Source of the DNA: JBEKVE01 sp049514335
GTDB taxonomy: Bacteria; Actinomycetota; Acidimicrobiia; Acidimicrobiales; UBA8190
Reading direction: 5' to 3'
DNA: 5,255 nucleotides
Assembly: GCA_049514335.1 (NCBI GenBank)
Contig: JBEKVE010000254.1
Coordinates: 1 to 5,255 of the forward strand
This document shows positions 1-5,044 of the stretch, piece after piece. Numbering within the stretch: position 1 is the first letter of the stretch; the number at the start of each line of letters is the position of its first letter. Both the position numbers and the translations under genes were made by a program. The notes beneath the pieces were generated by a model. It did no database searches. It was not told the origin of the DNA and saw only the letters and a program-made list of their open reading frames with translations.

Positions 1-2
1 AG

Positions 3-566
3 GACGGCCGCCTCACCGACGCCCAGGGGCGCTCGGTGGACTTCAAGAACACCGTGCTCATCATGACGTCCAACCTGGGAACGGCCGACCTGCGCAAGTC
101 GTCGGTGGGTTTCGCCAAGACGTCTGAGGCCGTCACCTACGAGCACATGAAGTCGAAGGTGCACGACGCGCTGAAGCAGCACTTCCGGCCCGAGTTCCTG
201 AACCGCATCGACGAGATCATCGTCTTCCACGAGCTGCGCAAGGAAGAGGTCGTGGAGATCGTCGACCTCATGGTGCGCAGGGTGGGGGAGCAGCTCGAGT
301 CGCAGGGTCTCGGGCTCGAGCTCACGCCGGCCGCCAAGACGTACCTGGCGGAGAAGGGCTACGACCCCACACTCGGGGCTCGCCCGCTGCGGCGCGCCAT
401 CCAGCAGTACATCGAGGACGCCCTGTCGGAGCGCATCCTGTGGAAGGAATTCCGCGTGGGCGAGACCATCATCGTGGACGTGGAGGACGACGAGATCGTC
501 TTCCGCTCGGTCGAGGGTCTCCAGCCGCCGCCGGTCGAGCTGGCCGGCGCGGGCGCCGACTCCTGA
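3..566 (+). CDS. clpC: ClpC AAA+ unfoldase, C-terminal part (5' end outside window)
   Basis: This is the C-terminal 187 residues of ClpC, the Hsp100 ring ATPase that unfolds substrates and feeds them to the cytosolic ClpP protease. The frame is open from the left edge, so the gene begins upstream. It opens with the ClpC-typical DGRLTDAQGR stretch just before the second AAA+ module's sensor-1 region (VLIMTSNLG, Thr-Ser-Asn at 66-74). FRPEFLNRIDE (about 183-215) carries the arginine-finger region, and GARPLRR (375-395) is the sensor-2 motif. The small D2 subdomain follows, and then a short Pro/Ala-rich tail ending in GADS. No frame break is visible. The N domain, first ATPase module and ClpP-docking loop cannot be seen here. 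ClpB is a less likely alternative because the DGRLTDAQGR/VDFKNTVLIMTSN wording and short tail fit ClpC. The stop is followed by two hairpins, so the transcript may end before radA. Confidence 0.96.
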   Translation, partial: DGRLTDAQGRSVDFKNTVLIMTSNLGTADLRKSSVGFAKTSEAVTYEHMKSKVHDALKQHFRPEFLNRIDEIIVFHELRKEEVVEIVDLMVRRVGEQLESQGLGLELTPAAKTYLAEKGYDPTLGARPLRRAIQQYIEDALSERILWKEFRVGETIIVDVEDDEIVFRSVEGLQPPPVELAGAGADS

Positions 567-572
567 GCCGCG

Positions 573-590
573 CCCCGGCCTGTGCCGGGG
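573..590 (+). terminator. GC hairpin after clpC
   Basis: A perfect 7-bp inverted repeat, CCCCGGC and GCCGGGG, is separated by a CTGT loop and starts seven bases after the clpC stop. No T-run follows, which is common for actinobacterial hairpin terminators. It may terminate or attenuate clpC transcription before radA. The function is inferred from position and structure only. Confidence 0.5.
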
Positions 591-597
591 TGTGACC

Positions 598-612
598 GGC
601 CCGCCCCGGGCC
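598..612 (+). terminator. Second GC hairpin between clpC and radA
   Basis: GGCCCG and CGGGCC form a 6-bp perfect stem around a 3-base CCC loop, eight bases after the first hairpin. Two hairpins in tandem strengthen the case for a transcription end here. In such GC-rich DNA a 6-bp palindrome can also arise by chance, and no T-run follows. Confidence 0.35.
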
Positions 613-620
613 ACCGCCAG

Positions 621-655
621 GACTGATCCACGGGGACTGATCCACGGGGACTGAT
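621..655 (+). repeat. 14-bp direct repeat upstream of radA (2.5 copies)
   Basis: The unit GACTGATCCACGGG occurs at 621-634 and 635-648 without mismatch. A partial third copy, GACTGAT, follows at 649-655. The array lies at about -59 to -25 relative to the proposed radA transcription start, where an activator or repressor would bind. It is non-coding. It may be an operator for an unknown regulator or just a small slippage duplication; the sequence does not decide. Confidence 0.75.
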
Positions 656-667
656 ACAGCCCCGTCG

Positions 668-673
668 TAGGGT
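668..673 (+). promoter_or_regulatory. -10 element (TAGGGT) of a leaderless radA promoter
   Basis: TAGGGT fits the actinobacterial TANNNT -10 consensus. It ends six bases before the GTG of radA, so with usual spacing the first transcribed base would be the G of the start codon at 680. No ribosome binding site is seen upstream of that GTG, which agrees with a leaderless mRNA. No clear TTGACA-like -35 is present at 16-18 bp spacing; the 14-bp repeats occupy that zone. Confidence 0.5.
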
Positions 674-679
674 CGGCAC

Positions 680-2002
680 GTGGGTCGACTGCGCACCGTG
701 CACCGTTGTTCGGCCTGCGGCTCGGCCGCGCCCCGGTGGTCGGGTCGGTGCCAGGGCTGCGGCGAGTGGAACACCCTGGTGGAAGAGGCCGTGCCCGGCA
801 CGGGCCCCGCTGCGGTGGTGCGCCCCGCGTCCGCCGTCATCGACCCCGTCTCCTTCCCCGGGCTGTTCCCCGACGTGCTCGAGGCGCGGCCCACCCCCTT
901 GGGCGAGGTCGACCTGGCGTCGTCGGCGCCCGTCCCCACCGGGCTGGCCGAGCTCGACCGCGTGCTCGGCGGCGGGCTCGTCCCCGGCTCGGTGACCCTG
1001 CTCGGGGGCGAACCGGGCGTGGGCAAGTCGACCTTGCTGCTCCAGGTCCTGACGGCGCTGGCCGAACGGGGCGCCCCCGTCCTGCTCCTGTCGGCCGAGG
1101 AATCGGCCCAGCAGGTTCGACTGCGGGCCGAGCGCCTGGGCCCACCGCCCCCCGGTCTCATGGTGCTCGCCACCACCGACCTCTCGGCGCTGCCCGCCGC
1201 CCTGCACGACACGAGGCCCGCCCTGGTGGTGGTGGACTCGGTGCAGGCCGTCACCGAGCCCGGCACGGCCGGAGCCCCGGGCGGGCTGGCCCAGGTGCGG
1301 GCGTGCACCGACCTCGTGGTCCACCTGGCCAAGGCCCATCTGGTGCCCTTCGTGCTGGTGGGACACGTCACCAAGGACGGCACCCTGGCCGGGCCCCGCA
1401 CCCTGGAGCACCTGGTCGACACCGTGCTCAGCGTGGAGGGCGACCGGCACCACGCCCTGCGCACCGTGCGGGCCGTCAAGCACCGCTTCGGCCCCACGGG
1501 CGAGCTCGGCCTGTTCGAGATGAACGACACCGGCCTGGCGGCGGTGGCCGACCCCTACCGCCTGCTCCTCGGCGACCGCCGGCCGGGCGTGCCGGGCAGC
1601 ACCGTGCTCCCCGCCATGGAGGGCCAGCGGGCGCTGCTCGTCGAAGTGCAGGCACTGACGGCACGCACCGGCGGTGACGCCCCCGCCCGCCGGTCGGCCC
1701 AGGGCGTGGACGGCGGCCGCCTGGCGCTGTTGCTGGCCGTGCTCGAGCAGCGCGCCGGGCTGTCGCTGGCGCGCACCGACGTCTTCGCCTCGGTGGTGGG
1801 CGGCATCCGGGTGTCGGAGCCCGCCGCCGACCTGGCCCTGGCGCTCGCCGTGGCCTCGGCCGTGGTCGACCGCCCCCTTCCCCCCGACCTCGTGGTGTTC
1901 GGGGAGGTCGGTCTGGGCGGGGAGATCCGCCAAGTTCCCCCCGGGATGGAGGTCCTGCACGCGCGGTCGTTGGCGGAGGCGGTGGCACTGTCGACGGGGT
2001 GA
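680..2002 (+). CDS. radA: RadA DNA repair / branch-migration ATPase
   Basis: RadA (Sms) is a RecA-like hexameric ATPase that drives branch migration on recombination intermediates in the cytoplasm. The 440-residue protein has an N-terminal C4 zinc finger (Cys10, Cys13, Cys24, Cys27), Walker A GEPGVGKST (110-118), Walker B ALVVVD (181-186), the RadA-specific KxRFG motif at 267-271, and a Lon-protease-like domain from about 290. The GTG start is chosen because the finger begins nine residues later, as in family members, and because a -10 element sits exactly six bases upstream. Two things are odd. The KNRFG motif reads KHRFG. The end of the Lon-like domain jumps from GEIRQVP to PGMEVLHARSL, skipping about 28 residues present in E. 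coli RadA. The reading frame is intact, so this is an internal loss rather than a frameshift. It is followed closely by disA, its usual functional neighbour. Confidence 0.96.
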   Translation: MGRLRTVHRCSACGSAAPRWSGRCQGCGEWNTLVEEAVPGTGPAAVVRPASAVIDPVSFPGLFPDVLEARPTPLGEVDLASSAPVPTGLAELDRVLGGGLVPGSVTLLGGEPGVGKSTLLLQVLTALAERGAPVLLLSAEESAQQVRLRAERLGPPPPGLMVLATTDLSALPAALHDTRPALVVVDSVQAVTEPGTAGAPGGLAQVRACTDLVVHLAKAHLVPFVLVGHVTKDGTLAGPRTLEHLVDTVLSVEGDRHHALRTVRAVKHRFGPTGELGLFEMNDTGLAAVADPYRLLLGDRRPGVPGSTVLPAMEGQRALLVEVQALTARTGGDAPARRSAQGVDGGRLALLLAVLEQRAGLSLARTDVFASVVGGIRVSEPAADLALALAVASAVVDRPLPPDLVVFGEVGLGGEIRQVPPGMEVLHARSLAEAVALSTG

Positions 2003-2050
2003 GCGCGGCCGGTCCCGGTGCTCCCCGGATTGCGTGGGGCGGCGGATGAC

Positions 2051-2063
2051 GGCGCAAGGCGCC
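2051..2063. other. Small inverted repeat in the disA promoter spacer
   Basis: GGCGC and GCGCC form a 5-bp palindrome with a 3-base AAG centre, between the radA stop and the disA -10 element, in the -10/-35 spacer region. It could be a weak radA terminator or a protein-binding site. At this GC content a chance palindrome of this size is quite possible. Confidence 0.25.
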
Positions 2064-2066
2064 GGG

Positions 2067-2072
2067 TACCAT
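2067..2072 (+). promoter_or_regulatory. -10 element (TACCAT) of a leaderless disA promoter
   Basis: TACCAT fits TANNNT and ends six bases before the disA GTG at 2079, the same geometry as for radA. This predicts transcription starting at the first base of the start codon. A GATGAC stretch at 2045-2050, 16 bp upstream, is a weak -35 candidate. The GTG has no well-spaced Shine-Dalgarno, which agrees with a leaderless transcript. disA could also be read through from radA. Confidence 0.5.
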
Positions 2073-2078
2073 GAGCAG

Positions 2079-3269
2079 GTGGACGTGCGACCCAGCTCGG
2101 CCATGGCCGACGTCCTGGCGCTCGTCGCCCCCGGCCAACCCCTGCGCGACGGGCTCGAGCGCGTGCTGCAGGCCAACCGGGGTGCGCTCGTGGTGGTGGG
2201 CGACGACCACAACGTCCTGTCCATCTGCACCGGGGGCTTTCTCCTCGATGCCGAGTTCAGCCCGCAACGGCTGTCGGAGCTGGCCAAGATGGACGGCGCC
2301 ATCATCCTGTCGACGAGCGCCGATCGCATCGCCCGGGCCAACGTGCACCTCATGCCCGACGCGTCCATCCCCACCATCGAGACCGGGACGCGTCACCGCA
2401 CCGCCGAGCGCGTGGCGCGGTCCATCGACGTCCCCGTGGTGTCGGTGTCGGCCGCCATGGGCCTCGTCACGGTCTACCACCACGACGTGCGCCATGTCCT
2501 TCAGCCCGAGCGTCGGCTGCACGAGCGGGTGAGCCAGGCGCTGCAGACCCTGCAGCGCTTCCGCCAGCGCTTCGACCTGGCCCTCACGGCGCTGTCGGCC
2601 ATGGAGATCGCCGACACCGTGACGGTGCGCGACGTGGTGGCGGTGCTCCAACCCGCCGAGCTGCTGTGCCGCATCGCCGAGGAGGTCAAGGCCGATCTGG
2701 TGGAGCTGGGCGAGGACGGGCGCCTGCTTCGCCTGCAATTGGAAGAGGTGATCGAGGGCATCGATCCGGTGCGGCGTCTCATCGTGCGCGACTACATCCG
2801 GCCCGACGCGGCCGGTGCGGCGCGCGCCGAGGGCCGGGGCGAGACACGACGGGCGGCGCGCGCCGAGGGCCGGGGCGAGCTGCGTCGGGTGGCGCGCGCC
2901 GACGGCCTGGTGGTGGCGGACGGCGCCGGCCCGGCCACCGCCCACGCCCTCGAGGCCATGACGCGCCTGTCCACCGACGAGGTCCTCGACGTCAGGCGCA
3001 TGTCGGGCGTGCTCGGCCTGGGCGCCGCCCATGTCGATCCCGACGGTCCCCTCGAGCCCCGTGGGTACCGGCTCCTGCACCGCTTGCCACGATTTCCCGA
3101 GGTGCTGGCCGACCGGATCGTCGAGCACTTCGCCGGCCTGCAACGCATCATGCGGGCGTCGGTGGGCGAGCTCGAGGAGGTGGGCGGCGTGGGCGAGGCC
3201 CGGGCCCGCTCGGTGAAGGACGGCCTGTCGCACCTGGCTGAGACGAGCATCCTCGACCGTTACAGCTGA
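2079..3269 (+). CDS. disA: DisA DNA-integrity-scanning diadenylate cyclase
   Basis: DisA joins two ATP into the second messenger c-di-AMP and slows when bound to branched DNA, so it reports DNA damage; RadA is its known partner in other bacteria. The 396-residue protein has the diadenylate cyclase domain at about 15-140, with catalytic DGA (72-74) and ATP-binding RHR (105-107). A helical linker follows, then a C-terminal helix-hairpin-helix region (about 340-390, ELEEVGGVGEARARS). I chose the GTG at 2079 because the distance to the APG motif equals that recalled for M. tuberculosis DisA and because a -10 lies six bases upstream. An ATG at 2103 is a workable alternative. The frame stays open upstream inside radA, but that part is not DisA-like. 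The odd part is residues 247-277: two and a half copies of a 12-residue repeat, AARAEGRGETRR, just after the LIVRDY motif. This makes the protein about 38 residues longer than the M. tuberculosis one (358). Confidence 0.95.
   Translation: MDVRPSSAMADVLALVAPGQPLRDGLERVLQANRGALVVVGDDHNVLSICTGGFLLDAEFSPQRLSELAKMDGAIILSTSADRIARANVHLMPDASIPTIETGTRHRTAERVARSIDVPVVSVSAAMGLVTVYHHDVRHVLQPERRLHERVSQALQTLQRFRQRFDLALTALSAMEIADTVTVRDVVAVLQPAELLCRIAEEVKADLVELGEDGRLLRLQLEEVIEGIDPVRRLIVRDYIRPDAAGAARAEGRGETRRAARAEGRGELRRVARADGLVVADGAGPATAHALEAMTRLSTDEVLDVRRMSGVLGLGAAHVDPDGPLEPRGYRLLHRLPRFPEVLADRIVEHFAGLQRIMRASVGELEEVGGVGEARARSVKDGLSHLAETSILDRYS
2817..2907 (+). repeat. 36-bp in-frame tandem repeat inside disA
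   Basis: Copies start at 2817, 2853 and 2889. The first 27 bases of copies 1 and 2 are identical, the remainder differ slightly, and copy 3 is partial (two mismatches over its first 19 bases). The period is 36 bp, a multiple of three, so the frame is kept. It encodes AARAEGRGETRR, AARAEGRGELRR and VARADG. The peptide is Arg/Glu/Ala-rich and likely helical or disordered. Confidence 0.9.
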
Positions 3270-3285
3270 CCGGGCGGACCCCGCG

Positions 3286-3313
3286 CCCCACCTGGGGGAA
3301 CGCCCCCGGGGGC
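3286..3313 (+). terminator. Overlapping G/C hairpins between disA and carD
   Basis: Three pairings are possible. CCCC (3286-3289) can pair with GGGG (3294-3297). GGGGG (3294-3298) can pair with CCCCC (3303-3307) around an AACG tetraloop. GCCCCCGGGGGC (3302-3313) is a perfect palindrome. The first two exclude each other. The position, 17 bases after the disA stop and before the carD promoter, suggests termination of disA. There is no T-run. Confidence 0.4.
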
Positions 3314-3330
3314 ACCTCGGCCGGCTCGGG

Positions 3331-3336
3331 TAGAAT
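3331..3336 (+). promoter_or_regulatory. -10 element (TAGAAT) of the carD promoter
   Basis: TAGAAT is close to the TATAAT consensus and is an AT-rich island in very GC-rich DNA. Transcription would start near 3343, giving a leader of about 46 bases before carD. No clear -35 is present 16-18 bp upstream; the G/C palindrome lies there. This promoter probably also serves ispD, ispF and the next frame. Confidence 0.6.
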
Positions 3337-3378
3337 GTCTCGTCCGCCCTCACTTCGAGCGTGGCCGGCGCGCCGTTC

Positions 3379-3385
3379 AGGAGAG
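3379..3385 (+). promoter_or_regulatory. Shine-Dalgarno of carD
   Basis: AGGAGAG lies five bases (counted from AGGAG) before the GTG at 3389. It is the only strong ribosome binding site in the window and fixes the carD start. It contrasts with radA and disA, which lack one. Confidence 0.8.
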
Positions 3386-3388
3386 TAC

Positions 3389-3865
3389 GTGTTCGACATC
3401 GGTGACAAGGTGGTCTATCCCCATCACGGGGCGGCGATCGTGGAGCGGCGCGAGGTCAAAGAGGCCTTCGGGGAGAAGAAGGAGTACCTCGTGCTCCGCC
3501 TCGCCTACGGCGATCTCACCCTGATGGTGCCCGCCGACAACACCGAGGGCGTGGGCCTGCGGGAGGTCATCAACGACGAGGAGGTCGAGGAGGTGTTCGC
3601 CGTCCTTCGCAAGAAGGAGGCGCGCATGCCGACCAACTGGTCGCGCCGCTACAAGAACCACTCCGAGAAGCTGCGGTCGGGTGACATCTACCAGGTGGCC
3701 GAGGTGGTGCGGAACCTCTCCATCCGCGACAAGGACAAGGGCCTGTCGGCGGGGGAGAAGCGCATGCTGAGCCGGGCCCGCCAGATCCTCGTCAGCGAGC
3801 TCACCTTCGCCCTCGACGTCGACGAGGAAACGGCCGAGAAGCGCCTCGACGAGGCGCTTCCCTGA
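3389..3865 (+). CDS. carD: CarD/CdnL-family RNA polymerase-binding transcription regulator
   Basis: CarD binds the RNA polymerase beta subunit and stabilises the open promoter complex, with broad effects on rRNA and housekeeping transcription. The 158 residues match actinobacterial CarD from end to end. The Tudor-like polymerase-interacting domain (about 1-55) starts VFDIGDKVVYPHHGAA. The helical DNA-binding domain contains TNWSRRYK (82-89), with Trp84 equal to the minor-groove-wedging Trp85 of M. tuberculosis, and GLSAGEKRML (118-127). The GTG start is fixed by the Shine-Dalgarno and by the family N-terminus. An in-frame ATG at 3335 overlaps the -10 element and is unlikely to be translated. 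Met46 stands where M. tuberculosis has Arg47, a residue known to matter for polymerase contact, and Lys24 aligns with Arg25 there. The gene is probably transcribed with ispD and ispF. Confidence 0.96.
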   Translation: MFDIGDKVVYPHHGAAIVERREVKEAFGEKKEYLVLRLAYGDLTLMVPADNTEGVGLREVINDEEVEEVFAVLRKKEARMPTNWSRRYKNHSEKLRSGDIYQVAEVVRNLSIRDKDKGLSAGEKRMLSRARQILVSELTFALDVDEETAEKRLDEALP

Positions 3866-3914
3866 GCCTGTCCGCCGCGTGGCGCCCTCCCGGCGCGCCG
3901 GTGCCGGTGCGGGG

Positions 3915-4553
3915 GTGACCGCCTCGTCGGTGTGGGCGGTGGTGGTGGCGGGCGGCAGCGGTCGTCGCTTCGGGGCGGAGAAGCAGTTCGTGACGCTGGG
4001 CGGGCGCGCCCTGGTGGCCTGGTCCGTGGCGGCGGCCCGGTCGGTGGCGGACGGCGTCGTTGTGGTGCTCCCCGCAGACAACCCCGGCGACGCCTTCGGT
4101 GCGGACGTCGTGGTGGTCGGGGGTGACACCCGGGCGGCGTCGGTGCGCGCCGGACTGGCGGCGGTCCCTGGTGGCGCGGAGGTCATCGTGGTGCACGACG
4201 GTGCCCGACCACTCGCCTCCGCAGAGCTGTTCGGAGCTGTGGTCGACGCCGTGGTCGCCGGGGCGGACGGGGCCGTGCCGGGGCTTCCCGTGGGCGACAC
4301 CCTCAAACGTGTCAGCGGCGACACGGTGGCCGACACGGTCAGTCGCGACGGGCTCGTGATGGTGCAGACGCCGCAGGCGTTCCGGGCCGCGGTGCTGCGG
4401 CGTGCGCACGCGTCGGGTGACGACGCCACCGACGACGCCGCGCTGGTGGAGTCCCTCGGCGCTACCGTGCGGGTCGTGCCCGGCGAGCCGCGCAACCTCA
4501 AGGTGACGACGACGGCGGATCTCGACGTTGTCCGGGCGCTGGTGCAGACGTGA
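3915..4553 (+). CDS. ispD: IspD, 2-C-methyl-D-erythritol 4-phosphate cytidylyltransferase
   Basis: IspD couples CTP with methylerythritol phosphate to give CDP-methylerythritol, the third step of the MEP isoprenoid pathway in the cytoplasm. The 212-residue form shows the nucleotide-binding N-terminus AVVVAGGSGRRFG (8-20) with the KQF lysine (Lys23), HDGARP (94-99) with the metal- and substrate-contacting Asp and Arg, the GDTLKRV and QTPQAFR motifs, and the C-terminal NLKVTT with Lys196. The length is at the short end of the family. The start is uncertain: GTG at 3915 leaves seven residues before the first strand, GTG at 3879 would add twelve Ala/Gly/Arg residues, and GTG at 3930 would start one residue before the first-strand tryptophan. 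None has a convincing ribosome binding site. It lies 49 bases after carD with no promoter seen between, and overlaps ispF by four bases, so coupled translation is likely. Confidence 0.93.
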   Translation: MTASSVWAVVVAGGSGRRFGAEKQFVTLGGRALVAWSVAAARSVADGVVVVLPADNPGDAFGADVVVVGGDTRAASVRAGLAAVPGGAEVIVVHDGARPLASAELFGAVVDAVVAGADGAVPGLPVGDTLKRVSGDTVADTVSRDGLVMVQTPQAFRAAVLRRAHASGDDATDDAALVESLGATVRVVPGEPRNLKVTTTADLDVVRALVQT

Positions 4554-5044
4554 CGGGCCCGGCGGCCGGGTTGCGGGTGGGTCAGGGGTTCGACGTCCAC
4601 CGCTTCTCGGACGACCCGGATCGTCCGCTCGTGCTGGGCGGCCTCACCGTCCCCGGCGCTGCCGGTCTCGACGGCCACAGCGACGCCGACGTGGTGGCCC
4701 ACGCCCTGGCCGACGGGGTGCTCGGAGCGGCGTGCCTCGGAGACCTGGGCACCCTTTTCCCCGCCGAGGACCCGGCCTGGGAGGGCGCCGACTCCCTGGT
4801 CCTGCTGGAGCGGGTGGTGGCAATGGCCAAGGCGGCGGGCATGCACCCCGTGAACGCCGACTGCACGGTGGTGTGCGAGCGTCCCCGGCTGGCCGAGCTC
4901 ACCGGCGCCATGGCGAGTCGCCTCGGCGACGCCCTCGGCGCACCGGTGAGCGTGAAGGCCAAGCGGGCCGAAGGCCTCGGTGCCCTGGGGCGCGTGGAGG
5001 GGATCGCCTGCCTGGCCGTCGTACTGCTCACAGGCGCCTCGTGA
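4550..5044 (+). CDS. ispF: IspF, 2-C-methyl-D-erythritol 2,4-cyclodiphosphate synthase
   Basis: IspF cyclises CDP-methylerythritol 2-phosphate to methylerythritol cyclodiphosphate with release of CMP, the fifth MEP step; family members are trimers with zinc. The 164 residues contain GFDVHRF (13-19; zinc ligands Asp15 and His17), HSDADV (43-48), His51 as the third zinc ligand in AHALADGVLGA, and GDLG (64-67), whose Asp65 aligns with E. coli Asp56. The end reads LGALGRVEGIA. Two departures are visible. FPDTDP of E. coli is FPAEDP, and the Thr-Thr-Thr of the usual KATTTE active-site motif is Lys138-Arg139-Ala140 (KAKRAE). The latter normally contacts the cytidine diphosphate. The rest is intact and no paralogue is visible, so it is probably functional. 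The GTG start overlaps the ispD stop (GTGA), and the gene's own stop overlaps the next GTG in the same way. Confidence 0.95.
   Translation: MTGPAAGLRVGQGFDVHRFSDDPDRPLVLGGLTVPGAAGLDGHSDADVVAHALADGVLGAACLGDLGTLFPAEDPAWEGADSLVLLERVVAMAKAAGMHPVNADCTVVCERPRLAELTGAMASRLGDALGAPVSVKAKRAEGLGALGRVEGIACLAVVLLTGAS

Noticed and set aside
1674..2078. Upstream extension of the disA frame inside radA
   Set aside because: The frame is open but encodes Trp/Pro/Arg-rich sequence unlike DisA and lies over the conserved end of RadA. DisA homology begins just after 2079.
359..2377. Very long open frame on the minus strand across clpC, radA and disA
   Set aside because: It is antisense to three clearly conserved genes. 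Its translation is low-complexity Arg/Gly/Ala/His with no recognisable motif, as expected for antisense frames in GC-rich DNA.
2071..2532. ATG-started + frame overlapping the 5' part of disA
   Set aside because: Out of frame with the conserved cyclase motifs; the translation is Ser/Pro/Arg-rich noise. Part of its ATG belongs to the TACCAT -10 element.
2817..2907. Inserted mobile or regulatory element in disA
   Set aside because: No terminal inverted repeats or target duplications. The 36-bp period keeps the frame and base composition matches the gene, so local tandem duplication explains it.
3335..3388. Earlier in-frame ATG for carD
   Set aside because: It overlaps the TAGAAT -10 element and would add 18 residues absent from CarD proteins. 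The GTG at 3389 has a good Shine-Dalgarno.
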